A stretch of DNA of 64,000 nt, taken from the NCBI RefSeq assembly GCF_030506325.1, contig NZ_CP120683.1, positions 7,072,501 through 7,136,500 of the forward strand. Direction: 5' to 3'. Source of the stretch: Tunicatimonas pelagia (lineage in GTDB: Bacteria > Bacteroidota > Bacteroidia > Cytophagales > Cyclobacteriaceae). Every line of letters starts with the position of its first letter. The stretch's first letter is position 1. Of this stretch, positions 8,568 through 16,536 are shown in pieces. The notes below the pieces were generated by a model. The model was given only the letters and a program-made list of their open reading frames with translations. It had not been told where the DNA came from and made no database searches. The position numbers were made by a program, and so were the translations under genes.

Positions 8568-8927
8568 ATGAGCGATAGCCTATTAATTATAATTACCAGT
8601 ATCATATTACTTCTCATAGTTTTACTGTTAGTCTATTTCTTACAAAGGAATACCGAAATTACCCTCAAAGAAGATACTCTGGTTTTAACAAAATCTTTCC
8701 GGGGGCAAGTGGGGATTAATCTGGAAGAGGAACTGAAGCATTGGAGTACCCAACAGCTTAGGCTTATCCTCTGGAGGGGTACCATTTATGGTATTACTAT
8801 GAAATTTAGAAGTGGAAGACAATTGAATATAACCTCCCGGTTCAATCAAGAAACTTACCAGCAACTCGCTCAATTGTTAGAGTTTAAATTTCAGGACAGA
8901 AAAATCCCCGGGGGGCAAGCCTTCTAG
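8568..8927 (+). CDS. small single-pass membrane protein
   Basis: 119 residues. Residues 4-26 (LLIIITSIILLLIVLLLVYF) form one strongly hydrophobic segment. The rest is a soluble beta-rich domain with alternating polar and hydrophobic stretches (TLVLTKSFRGQVG, TIYGITMKFRSGRQL) that could be a PH-like or other small barrel facing the cytoplasm. No family is recognised. It is convergent with the YetF gene, with only 15 bases between them, and forms part of the membrane-oriented cargo. Confidence 0.65.
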   Translation: MSDSLLIIITSIILLLIVLLLVYFLQRNTEITLKEDTLVLTKSFRGQVGINLEEELKHWSTQQLRLILWRGTIYGITMKFRSGRQLNITSRFNQETYQQLAQLLEFKFQDRKIPGGQAF

Positions 8928-8942
8928 CCGATTAGCCATTTT

Positions 8943-9509
8943 CTAGGCAGCTTCTCCCTTCGATTTCAACTCTTCTTTCAACCCCGACGGTAGTCCTTCT
9001 ACGTCCGCTAATGAGAAACATACCTCATCATCATTTTCTTTAGGAATCACACTAAAGCTGGCATCCGTTTCCAGAATCACGGCATACACCTGGTTTTTGT
9101 TCTTCAGCCCACTCTCCCGAATGCTCGCTAGAATTTCAGATTCTAGGATTCGCTCCCGTTTCATATTATCGGGTAAAAACTCTCCTTCGTACAACAATAG
9201 TTGCGGGGTAGACTTAACAATTTTCCGGATGGTCGCCGAATACAACATCACTTTAGTCAGTAGATACTGAAGTACCATCAGCAACAGAATTCCCAAAGCA
9301 CCATCTACTATGGCGACATCCTTCAGAATGATTGTAGAAGCCACTAACGAACCCATGGCCACCGTTACGATCCAATCGAAGTTATTCATTTGTGAGGTAG
9401 ACCGCTTCCCTATCACTCGAATATACAAAATTACGAGTACGTAGATCACCGGAACGATCACTACGATGCGTACTATACTATCTAGGTTTGTAACAAAAAT
9501 ATTATCCAT
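8943..9509 (-). CDS. DUF421/YetF-family membrane protein
   Basis: 188 residues from the ATG at 9509 (MDNIFV), preferred over an in-frame start 48 bases upstream because the following helix then has a normal N-terminus. Three hydrophobic segments (about 13-33, 44-64, 66-90) precede a cytoplasmic domain with TPQLLLYEGEF and ESEILASIRESG, the YetF signature that forms a swapped mixed alpha/beta fold. The family is widespread in stress and envelope settings and has no firmly established biochemical role. The N-terminal RVIGKRSTSQMNNFDWIVT block is diagnostic. It is divergent from the EEP gene. Confidence 0.85.
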   Translation of the reverse strand: MDNIFVTNLDSIVRIVVIVPVIYVLVILYIRVIGKRSTSQMNNFDWIVTVAMGSLVASTIILKDVAIVDGALGILLLMVLQYLLTKVMLYSATIRKIVKSTPQLLLYEGEFLPDNMKRERILESEILASIRESGLKNKNQVYAVILETDASFSVIPKENDDEVCFSLADVEGLPSGLKEELKSKGEAA

Positions 9510-9622
9510 TGTATTAAGGGGTTGGTAGTGGTCAAGAATGGCCCAGGGGCTGAACACTACCTAAGTAAAAAGGTTTACCTTTGGTTTTTTGCCGTACTGC
9601 TTTTACTACAAACGACGACCCC

Positions 9623-10624
9623 ATGAGCACTCTTAAGACAATAGTTTACTACCTGACAATACTATTGAGTACGTTAGTGATTGCCGCCTCGCTGCTATCA
9701 CTACTGTACGATGTGAGTATTTGGTGGATTAAAGCACTTGATTTTCCTCGCCTTCAGTTCCTGATTACCGGGGGAGTCTGCTTAGTAGTATTTGCAACAA
9801 TAAGTGATCGTTGGTCATTTTGGTCAGTATTTTTGCTTATCGGATTAATTGCCAGTATCGGGCTTCAGAGCTACTTTGTCTATTCCTACACTCCGCTGGT
9901 AGAAGAGTCTTTGAAGGATGCCACCCCCGAAGAAGCTAACTCTGAGGCGGTCATCAGCCTGCTAATTGCCAATGTGTATATGTATAACCGGCAGGCCGCT
10001 GACTTCCTTGAAGTAGCTACGACAGCAAGTCCTGATATGATATTGGTGATGGAAACTAATCAGTGGTGGATTGACCAACTGCAACCGCTACAGAAGCAGT
10101 ACGACTATTATCAGGAATATCCGGCGAGCAATACCTACGGGATGGCTTTATACTCTCGCTACCCTTGGGCGGATATGCAAGTTAAATTTTTTAATCACGA
10201 CAGTGTACCTTCTTTCCATACCGTGGTGCAACTTCCTCGTGGAAAGTCATTCCGCTTTCACGGAGTACATCCAGTACCGCCGGTATACAGTAAACACCCC
10301 GACAATCAGGGCGAAAAAGAAGTAGCCTTACTGAAGGTAGGAAACCTGATGAAACAACACCACGAACCAGTCATAGTAGCGGGAGATTTTAATGACGTGG
10401 CCTGGTCGAATACCTCGCGATTGTTTCAGGCTGAGGGAGAACTTCTTGATGCAAGAGTTGGTCGGGGACTATACAACACATTTGATGCTACCTCTTGGTT
10501 GATGCGCTGGCCGTTGGATCATGTATACGCCAGTGGCGAGTTTCGCTTAGTCAGTTTAAGACGTCTGGGAAAATTCGGGTCGGATCATTTCCCGCTATAC
10601 GCCGAACTCGTTCTAATCGAATAA
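9623..10624 (+). CDS. membrane-anchored endonuclease/exonuclease/phosphatase (EEP) family protein
   Basis: 333 residues from the ATG at 9623 (MSTLKT); an upstream start at 9581 would add a poor leader. Three hydrophobic helices occupy roughly residues 7-30, 42-60 and 65-85, followed by the EEP domain: a conserved NVYMYN start, METNQWW, the metal/phosphate motif AGDFNDV near 257 and GSDHFPLYAEL at the end, all standard for metal-dependent phosphodiesterases. The topology would place the catalytic domain outside the cytoplasmic membrane. Similar proteins often neighbour YetF genes. Substrate (nucleic acid, lipid or sugar phosphate) cannot be told from sequence. Confidence 0.85.
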   Translation: MSTLKTIVYYLTILLSTLVIAASLLSLLYDVSIWWIKALDFPRLQFLITGGVCLVVFATISDRWSFWSVFLLIGLIASIGLQSYFVYSYTPLVEESLKDATPEEANSEAVISLLIANVYMYNRQAADFLEVATTASPDMILVMETNQWWIDQLQPLQKQYDYYQEYPASNTYGMALYSRYPWADMQVKFFNHDSVPSFHTVVQLPRGKSFRFHGVHPVPPVYSKHPDNQGEKEVALLKVGNLMKQHHEPVIVAGDFNDVAWSNTSRLFQAEGELLDARVGRGLYNTFDATSWLMRWPLDHVYASGEFRLVSLRRLGKFGSDHFPLYAELVLIE

Positions 10625-10763
10625 CGGTGCTGGATCAAAGTCTGCGGCTAACTTAGTAGTACGATTTGTTCTTGACTTTCTGAATAGTATCTTTGACAAG
10701 TGGAAAGAGCCCTGAACCAGAAAAGCCCTTCCGAGCTGTTTATCTCATCGTAATAGTAGGGAA

Positions 10764-11933
10764 ATGCCAACCACACCATACATCATGAAACAAGCCGCAC
10801 AAACAATTCTGGATCAGCAGCAGCATATTATGGACACCTGGCAAGAAACCGTAGAACGGCTGATCACCGCCTCCCGAAACGCTAATAAGCTTGCGTTATA
10901 CGACCACCTGCCGGATATGATCCGCGATATTGCGGATATCTTAATACGATTCCACGGTTCGGAAGATATGCCCCAAGACGAAAAATACCAAGAGATTGTT
11001 GCCAACAGCAGTGAGCACGGACGCCATCGGTCAACTTCCGAAGGATACACCGTGGACCAGATTATGCACGAGTATATCATCTTTCACCGTACGCTCACCA
11101 ATACCCTTCGAGCCCATAACACCTACAATACCGATGTAGCGGACTTACTGAAGTACATTATAGAAACAGCCATGCTACAGTCGGTGGCAGCGTTTAATAA
11201 TTCTTTACAGCAGATGCAGGAAAAGTTGATGGGTACCTTAGCCCACGATCTGCGCAACCCCCTAAGTACTACCTATAGTTTGCTGGATCTGATATCGGAC
11301 AAAAGAACAGGGGATAATTTCGAGATGCTACGGCTGATGGCAGTCCGTAGTGTACAGAAAGCACTCAAACTGACTGAACAGCTGCTCGACTCAGTGACCT
11401 TGCGCGCCGGCGAAGGAATGATGCTTACCTTTGCCGAAACCGACATTGTCAAAGAAGTGCAAGCTGTGCACGAAGAGGCCTGCCAGATTTACACCCAAAA
11501 AATCGTATTGGAATGTCCTGAAGGAGAAATAATTGGAGTGATCGATGGGGTAGCGATTCGGCGGTTGCTAGAAAACCTGCTGACCAACGCTATTAAATAC
11601 GGTGATATTAACCAAACAATCACGATCAAAGTGGAAGATTCTGACGAGCAGGTTCACCTTGGTGTCCATAATTACGGTAATCCTATACCCATCGAACGAC
11701 AACAGATGATTTTTAACTTTCTGAACCATGACTCCAAAAAAAGTGATAGGGAGCGGCAGAGTTGGGGCATGGGACTTACCCTTATCAGAGTGGTAACTGA
11801 ATCTCACGGCGGGAAGGTGTCTTTAAACAGCAATGCTGAACAGGGAACGCAGTTTATCATTACGTTGAGTAAAGAGAATAAACCCGGAAAAAGACGTACC
11901 AGAGTATTTGAGAAAGAACCGATTCCGGCGTAA
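10764..11933 (+). CDS. sensor histidine kinase with RsbRD-like N-terminal domain
   Basis: 389 residues, soluble. Residues about 8-150 form an all-helical domain (TILDQQQHIMDTWQETVERL ... QIMHEYIIFHRTL) like the RsbRD/RsbU N-terminal stress-sensing fold. The phosphoacceptor is His161 in LAHDLRNPLS; the ATP-binding part has NLLTNAIKYG (N box), HNYGNPIP and WGMGLTLIRVV (G box). No response regulator is encoded nearby, so it is an orphan kinase. It follows the EEP gene on the same strand with a 139-bp gap, and a relic of a second EEP gene end lies just behind it. It may sense cytoplasmic stress for the cargo. Confidence 0.88.
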   Translation: MPTTPYIMKQAAQTILDQQQHIMDTWQETVERLITASRNANKLALYDHLPDMIRDIADILIRFHGSEDMPQDEKYQEIVANSSEHGRHRSTSEGYTVDQIMHEYIIFHRTLTNTLRAHNTYNTDVADLLKYIIETAMLQSVAAFNNSLQQMQEKLMGTLAHDLRNPLSTTYSLLDLISDKRTGDNFEMLRLMAVRSVQKALKLTEQLLDSVTLRAGEGMMLTFAETDIVKEVQAVHEEACQIYTQKIVLECPEGEIIGVIDGVAIRRLLENLLTNAIKYGDINQTITIKVEDSDEQVHLGVHNYGNPIPIERQQMIFNFLNHDSKKSDRERQSWGMGLTLIRVVTESHGGKVSLNSNAEQGTQFIITLSKENKPGKRRTRVFEKEPIPA

Positions 11934-11957
11934 CCTGTAGTACACTACCAGATTCCG

Positions 11958-11999
11958 CTGGGAAAATTCGAGTCAGATCATTTTCCGCTTGATTTCTGA
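11958..11999 (+). pseudogene. relic of an EEP-family C-terminus
   Basis: Directly behind the histidine kinase, the bases translate as LGKFESDHFPLDF followed by TGA, closely matching LGKFGSDHFPLYAE at the end of the intact EEP gene (about 10565-10605). It is a fragment of a second copy, suggesting that EEP-kinase DNA was duplicated and partly deleted, or that the kinase was inserted at the end of an older copy. Confidence 0.65.
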
Positions 12000-12000
12000 T

Positions 12001-13020
12001 TTAATGATTTTTAAGAAGGTACTGCTGAAACTGCTTGGGAAACATGCCGAACTTCTCTTTGAATTTGGTGGCAAAATGGCTTTTGTTGGTATACCCTATC
12101 CGCTGAGCTACCTCTCCTACATTCCATTTACCTTCGGCTAACAGTACTTTGGACAACCGAAGCCGCTCTTGCCGAATATGATGATAGATCGTAGCATGAA
12201 AGAGTTGTTTGTAGCCCTGTTTTAACTTCAATTCGTTGATTCCGATCATATGAGCCAATTCTTTAATGGAAGGCGGATTCGCCAAGCGATCCATGATGAT
12301 TTTTTTGGCGTTTAACAGCGCCTCCTCGTCGTGTTCCCGAAGCATCACCTGTTCGGAGCTGGGCTTCTGATCGTCGCTGTATTGGCTGAGCACTAACGAT
12401 AATAGTTCCAGCACCTTAGACTCCAGAAATGTGCGTAAAATAAGCCCCTGATACTGGGTTCGCCAAATCTGATTCAAACACTCCGAGGCCCCAATGCTGT
12501 AGTATCCCTGATAGAGAAAAGGGTATTGAGCATCTACATCCCGAAATGTCTTTTCCAAATGGGGGTGGATGGATTCTAACCCGGCATCAATACGGCTCAG
12601 ATAATACGACCGATTGATTTCAATAATATAGATCGCTTGTTCAAGATGAGCGTGAAAACGAAATAACTGGTCTACGCTACCGGAACAGGCCGATAACGAA
12701 TTTTCTGATGCGTTAAGTTGGTACTGAATGAGGCGGGCATTAACCGAGTGAATTAATTTGCCCTTTCGGCAGAAAATCAGGCGAAGCGGGTGATACTTCA
12801 GTTGTTCCAGATGGATGAGCAGGTCTTCTTTTAAAGTGCCTTGAATAGACACTAAGCTGAGCCCATCATGCAATTGAAAGGTCTCCACTGTGCCCAAACC
12901 TAACCGCTTGGGTAATTGAAAGCTCTGTACATGATTGTTAGTCACCAGTGGCACTTCCAATGCAGAAGCAATAGTCTGCATCAATCCTAGTCTATCCTTA
13001 CTGGTAACAGTTATTTCCAT
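12001..13020 (-). CDS. AraC-family transcriptional regulator
   Basis: 339 residues. The N-terminal 220 residues are a beta-rich sensor part; the C-terminal 100 residues are the double helix-turn-helix: SIKELAHMIGINELKLKQGYKQLF (first HTH, quoted in part) and VGEVAQRIGYTNKSHFATKFKEKFG (second, with the conserved GYxxxSHF..FK..FG pattern), ending PKQFQQYLL. It is transcribed toward the kinase. It is the intact paralogue of the sensor-only protein at 7686-8324 and so may regulate the same cargo. No ligand is known. Confidence 0.88.
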   Translation of the reverse strand: MEITVTSKDRLGLMQTIASALEVPLVTNNHVQSFQLPKRLGLGTVETFQLHDGLSLVSIQGTLKEDLLIHLEQLKYHPLRLIFCRKGKLIHSVNARLIQYQLNASENSLSACSGSVDQLFRFHAHLEQAIYIIEINRSYYLSRIDAGLESIHPHLEKTFRDVDAQYPFLYQGYYSIGASECLNQIWRTQYQGLILRTFLESKVLELLSLVLSQYSDDQKPSSEQVMLREHDEEALLNAKKIIMDRLANPPSIKELAHMIGINELKLKQGYKQLFHATIYHHIRQERLRLSKVLLAEGKWNVGEVAQRIGYTNKSHFATKFKEKFGMFPKQFQQYLLKNH

Positions 13021-13458
13021 ACATGAACGGCAGCAAATTTCTCAAAAACCCAGCATGTTACTATGTTACTAACAAGAAAATTGAAACAATGATGCCGGTT
13101 ACGTAAAAAATACCTGCCTGAACGATTCCCTGATTCCACAATAAGCAATTAACCTTATCTTATTTAATTGATAAAATTATCGGTAGCGGCAATATTCTAG
13201 CCTTCTGCAACAATAACGTTAACACCCTTTGTCCTACAAATGTTATAGTGTTTTAAGGAATATGAATACTATGACCAGCGTGAATTTATATTACTATTGC
13301 TATAGCATACTAGCTGACGGCTTTTTACTGACTTAGCCTGAAAGATATGAAGTTACAATCAGTGCTGGAACTTGTTCTTTACTAGTATTCACGACGAGCT
13401 AAAGCCCCAAAGTTTATATTTGAAGGCTTTTAACAGATCAAGTAGCTGAAAGGTAGAC
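13021..13458. other. intergenic region
   Basis: About 440 A+T-rich bases between the AraC regulator start and the 40-residue basic protein. I find no convincing reading frame, RNA or strong hairpin. It presumably holds the regulator promoter. Confidence 0.4.
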
Positions 13459-13581
13459 CTAATTTGACTGCTCTCGTCTTTTTGCTTCACGTTTGGCCGC
13501 TTTGGCCGCCCTCTTTTCTTTAAGATTTTTTTCCGGTGCCTTTTTGCTGCTCTTTTTTCTACCTTCTTTTTCTTTAGACAT
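13459..13581 (-). CDS. 40-residue lysine-rich basic protein
   Basis: An ATG at 13581 opens a 40-codon frame beginning MSKEKEGRKKSSKKAPEKN and ending AKREAKRREQSN. About half the residues are Lys or Arg, the rest mostly Glu, Ala and Ser. Very similar short Lys/Ala/Glu-rich proteins of unknown function are common in Cytophagales genomes. It could bind nucleic acid or be intrinsically disordered. It lies 39 bases downstream of another small gene on the same strand and may share its transcript. A longer out-of-frame open stretch overlaps it but has no natural composition. Confidence 0.6.
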   Translation of the reverse strand: MSKEKEGRKKSSKKAPEKNLKEKRAAKAAKREAKRREQSN

Positions 13582-13620
13582 TTTTTTGGGATTTGGATAT
13601 AAAAAAAAATTAACCCGATA

Positions 13621-13800
13621 TTATTCTGCTGTTGAAGGATCACCCATCAACTCTCGTTCAAAATACACCAGATCCTTATGGGCAGGGTTCTCTTGAATGG
13701 TGCAGTAGTATATACGCTTCACATATCGCCTTACTACTAATTTAAGGGTAGGATTCACTTTAGCATATACTACCGATCCTTTAGGAAAGATATTGTCCAT
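13621..13800 (-). CDS. small conserved protein (MDNxF...VVYAKV family)
   Basis: 59 residues from the ATG at 13800: MDNIFPKGSVVYAKVNPTLK, then LVVRRYVKRIYYC, a TIQENP turn and LVYFERELM. The repeated short beta strands suggest a small SH3-like or similar barrel. A clear paralogue lies at 22748-22894 and shares most residues. I recall such short proteins as widespread in Bacteroidota, but no function is known. An earlier in-frame start would give a poor extension that is not shared by the paralogue, which supports the start chosen. Confidence 0.7.
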   Translation of the reverse strand: MDNIFPKGSVVYAKVNPTLKLVVRRYVKRIYYCTIQENPAHKDLVYFERELMGDPSTAE

Positions 13801-13975
13801 GAACCAAGGTAGGCATAATATAATTAGTATGTTCTGTTTTGACGAAATGGTTGGCAGAAAGTTTACTGAGTTCACGCTTTAACCACAATACGAAGGTTGA
13901 CTTACCACTACCAGTATAACTTAGGTGAATAAAAGCGAGCATAGTCCAATATGAAAATGACAAAATTACCAGTAG
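13801..13975 (-). pseudogene. possible remnant of a small membrane protein
   Basis: The minus strand reads LFLGILLPLLVILSFSYW then a soluble tail, with no good start codon and running into the next gene. The hydrophobic part matches LFLCILLPLSVILSL encoded on the minus strand near 15860-15910 (13 of 17 positions alike). Two related hydrophobic peptides within 2 kb suggest a duplicated small gene, at least one copy decayed. The GSGKST string in the tail resembles a Walker A motif but lacks the first Gly. Confidence 0.3.
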
Positions 13976-14082
13976 AGGTAGCAAAATACCTAAAAATAAC
14001 CGCTAAGGTAAAACCGGGATTTTTTCACCTTCTTCCTATGTAATAGTTTTAATTAATAAAAAGATATTTTTTCATCTTGCCT

Positions 14083-15180
14083 ATGAAAGCTTCCGCCAAA
14101 TTTATCGATCAGGGTCAATCTGATTTTTTTCCTGTACTTAGAAAGAAAGTCAATCATTATTTTAAAGACAATCAAATTACCCGCTACGGCAACCGGGAAA
14201 TGATTATTAAATCAGTGGTATTGATCACAGTATATCTAGGCACTTACCTGGCTGTTTTGTTACTTTCGGTAAACCCTTGGTTCTTATTACCTTTGGCGAT
14301 ACTGATGGGAGTAACTCAAGCCGGTATTGGGATGTCGGTGATGCACGATGCCTTACATGGTTCTTACTCATCAAACCCTATTATCAATCGTTGGGTGGGC
14401 TATAGCACCTATTTCGTAGGAGGCAATCCTTTTGTCTGGAAGATACAGCATAATGTGTTTCACCATACCTATACCAATGTCCACGGATTAGACGAGGATA
14501 TTAAGACGAAGATTGTCCTCCGCCTGTCTCATCATGCTTCCCTTCGGTGGATTCATCGCTATCAGTACATTTATGCTTTTTTTCTGTACGGCTTCAATAC
14601 CCTATTTTTTACTATCAGCGACTTTATTAAGTTATTAAATTATCACCGCATGGGGATGATCAAGCGGCAAAAATCAGCGTTGTGGGTGGAGTTAGCCAAA
14701 CTTATATTTACCAAGCTGCTGTATATCTTCTTTTTAGTCGTTCTACCGATCTGGGTTACCCCCCTTTTCTGGTGGCAGGTGCTGATTGGGGTGTTGGCCA
14801 TGCATATAGTGTCGGGGTATATTCTTACCCTGATATTTCAAATGGCTCACATTGTAGAAGGGGTCGATCAGCCGCTGCCCAATGCCGAAGGCGATATTGA
14901 CAATGCTTGGGCTATTCATCAGTTGGATACGACTGCTAACTTTGCCCGAAATAATCGGCTGCTCAACTGGTACGTGGGCGGGCTCAATTTTCAGATTGAA
15001 CATCATCTTTTTCCTAATATTTGCCATGTGCACTATCCTAAAATTTCTCGTATTGTAGAGCAAACGGCTAAAGAATTTCAACTGCGTTACCAAGTGATGC
15101 CTACCTTCGTCCAGGGACTTCAGTCGCACATTATTATGCTTAGATCATTAGGTCATCCGCATCACCCAGTGAATGCTTAA
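14083..15180 (+). CDS. membrane fatty acid desaturase
   Basis: 365 residues from the ATG at 14083 (MKASAKF). Three histidine boxes bind the di-iron centre: HDALH at about 88-92, HNVFHH at 123-128 and QIEHH near 303-307. Hydrophobic helix pairs lie at about 44-85 and 190-245. The QxxHH third box and overall length match the front-end/acyl-lipid desaturase family (FADS-like), as does the VHGLDEDIK stretch after box two. It introduces a cis double bond into membrane acyl chains using O2 and electrons from ferredoxin or cytochrome b5-type donors; a donor is not encoded here. It probably adjusts membrane fluidity under cold or other stress. Confidence 0.9.
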   Translation: MKASAKFIDQGQSDFFPVLRKKVNHYFKDNQITRYGNREMIIKSVVLITVYLGTYLAVLLLSVNPWFLLPLAILMGVTQAGIGMSVMHDALHGSYSSNPIINRWVGYSTYFVGGNPFVWKIQHNVFHHTYTNVHGLDEDIKTKIVLRLSHHASLRWIHRYQYIYAFFLYGFNTLFFTISDFIKLLNYHRMGMIKRQKSALWVELAKLIFTKLLYIFFLVVLPIWVTPLFWWQVLIGVLAMHIVSGYILTLIFQMAHIVEGVDQPLPNAEGDIDNAWAIHQLDTTANFARNNRLLNWYVGGLNFQIEHHLFPNICHVHYPKISRIVEQTAKEFQLRYQVMPTFVQGLQSHIIMLRSLGHPHHPVNA

Positions 15181-15262
15181 CTATCTGCTGGGTTGTAGAT
15201 AATTTATCAACCACTAACTAAATTTTTCATCTACTATTTTTTACTTTTTTACTATAATAAAA

Positions 15263-15754
15263 ATGAAAACGACTATTTATTTCTATCGATTTCCCTCCGC
15301 TTTCCTAGTTGTCTTATGTACACTGATTGTTGGAGGATGCACGAAACCGCTAACCAAGTCTGATGTACAAGACGACCTGAAGGATGCCCGGGAGGCTACC
15401 CAGGAAGCCGAAGAAAAAACTCAGGATGCTTATGAAGCAAGACAACAGTATTATACTGATTTCCGCGAAACCAAGGTGAAGGAACTGGAAGACCGAAGTA
15501 GCAAAATTGACAACCGGATAAGCGAGCTTGAGAAAGTTTCCAAGAAATCATCTAATCAGGCCGCGCAGAGCGACATTTCTTCGGCAATAGCAGAACTGCA
15601 GGACGAAAAAGAAACGGTGAACGAGAGAATTGTGGAGGTGAAATCCATCAAAGAAGAAGATTGGAGCAGGTCCTACGATGAGATCAGTGCTGCTATTGGC
15701 AAAATAGAAGGCGAAATTGACAAACTATCTCAGAGTTTAGAAACCAATAATTAA
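15263..15754 (+). CDS. coiled-coil lipoprotein
   Basis: 163 residues. A type II signal peptide ends in the lipobox IVGGC (Cys about 26). The mature part is nearly all charged helix (DDLKDAREATQEAEEKTQDA..., ELEKVSKKSS, AELQDEKETVNERIVEVK) with heptad-like spacing, a strong coiled coil. Similar small lipoproteins act as periplasmic spacers or bind envelope components. It follows the desaturase gene on the same strand by 82 bases. Function unknown; an envelope role is inferred from its location signal only. Confidence 0.8.
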   Translation: MKTTIYFYRFPSAFLVVLCTLIVGGCTKPLTKSDVQDDLKDAREATQEAEEKTQDAYEARQQYYTDFRETKVKELEDRSSKIDNRISELEKVSKKSSNQAAQSDISSAIAELQDEKETVNERIVEVKSIKEEDWSRSYDEISAAIGKIEGEIDKLSQSLETNN

Positions 15755-16010
15755 CCGATGTATTGACGCATGGTGTTCGCCCAGAAGAAACTGGTAAATA
15801 TAAGGTTGAAACTTGGTTGATCACTAATGGCAGATGCCAACCAGGCACAGCACTGAAGCGATAAAATCACCGATAGCGGTAATAAAATGCATAAAAACAA
15901 CCCTTGAGGTCTGATGCCAAAAACTATCGGATAATAGCACAACTAAGCACGCTAGATGCCGTGCAATAAAGAGTAAGTAAAACTTAATAACCACAAAAAG
16001 AGAATAATCA
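15755..16010. other. intergenic region with small hydrophobic open stretch
   Basis: On the minus strand about 15751-15942 encodes a 63-residue hydrophobic peptide (QGLFLCILLPLSVILSL and FTSFFWANTMRQYIG). Its core resembles the remnant near 13801-13975. It could be a real small membrane protein, but its overlap with the lipoprotein stop and weak start keep it uncertain. Confidence 0.3.
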
Positions 16011-16175
16011 ATGAAAAATTCGAGAATGATTGAGGAAAGGAAAAACTCACAGTATCAGAAAAAAGATGTCAAGCAATTAAGTGTTATGGAGCTAACTAAC
16101 TTTTCTCACGGAGAAGAACGAAGAAGTTCAATGCGCGATGGGTTTTATACCCACCGTTATCGTTCATTGGTCTAA
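16011..16175 (+). CDS. 54-residue hypothetical protein
   Basis: A short frame from ATG 16011, after the purine-rich AAAAGAGAATA leader, to TAA at 16173. It encodes a polar peptide starting MKNSRMIEERKNSQYQKKD and ending DGFYTHRYRSLV. It is followed 22 bases later by a near-ideal Rho-independent terminator, which supports a genuine transcript ending here. No family is recognised. Confidence 0.5.
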   Translation: MKNSRMIEERKNSQYQKKDVKQLSVMELTNFSHGEERRSSMRDGFYTHRYRSLV

Positions 16176-16197
16176 TCCTGATTTATTGTTTGTTGAT

Positions 16198-16232
16198 AAG
16201 GCGATTTCACTTGAGTGAAATCGCCTTTCTTT
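16198..16232. terminator. strong Rho-independent terminator
   Basis: A perfect 13-bp stem AAGGCGATTTCAC / GTGAAATCGCCTT with a TTGA loop, followed by TCTTT. An A-run precedes the stem on the other strand weakly, so it may work in both directions between the 54-residue gene and the convergent 87-residue gene. Confidence 0.88.
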
Positions 16233-16240
16233 GGCTTCTT

Positions 16241-16504
16241 TCAAAAAAGAGATCTGTATTCGTCAATTGGTAATTCTTTAGCTATTCCTACAATAAGGCG
16301 GCTTGGCTCCCGTCGCACAGTGAGATAAGAATCTATTTCTTCAGAATAAAGCAGTTTATATTCCGCAACGAATGAATGAAATACTGGTTTTACTGCCAAT
16401 ATGCTGTTCGAAGCTAGAGCTTTACAAATCATTGGGCACCCAGTTAGAAAGATGTCTGTAGAAGTGCCTTCCTCAATATAACAGTTACCATATACGTAGT
16501 ACAT
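16241..16504 (-). CDS. 87-residue hypothetical protein
   Basis: Open from ATG 16504 to the stop beside the terminator. The composition is protein-like (LLYSEEIDSYLTVRREPSRL, IVGIAKELPIDEY), with three Cys in the N-terminal half and no membrane segment or signal peptide. It starts 32 bases upstream of the divergent histidine kinase. No family is recognised, so this is a moderate call from frame, position and convergent terminator. Confidence 0.4.
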   Translation of the reverse strand: MYYVYGNCYIEEGTSTDIFLTGCPMICKALASNSILAVKPVFHSFVAEYKLLYSEEIDSYLTVRREPSRLIVGIAKELPIDEYRSLF

Positions 16505-16536
16505 CGCCTCTTTTCACTAGTAAACCTTCTATTGAT

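Noticed and set aside
13389-13643. 84-codon minus-strand frame over the small basic gene
   Set aside because: It is the wrong frame of the 40-residue gene; the chosen frame has a natural start and typical family composition.
13781-13984. Possible P-loop ATPase (GSGKST string)
   Set aside because: The first Gly of the Walker A motif is Ser, there is no Walker B, and the part is only about 65 codons. Kept only as a hydrophobic-peptide remnant.
14743-15129. 128-codon minus-strand frame in the desaturase gene
   Set aside because: Antisense shadow of a gene with three intact histidine boxes.
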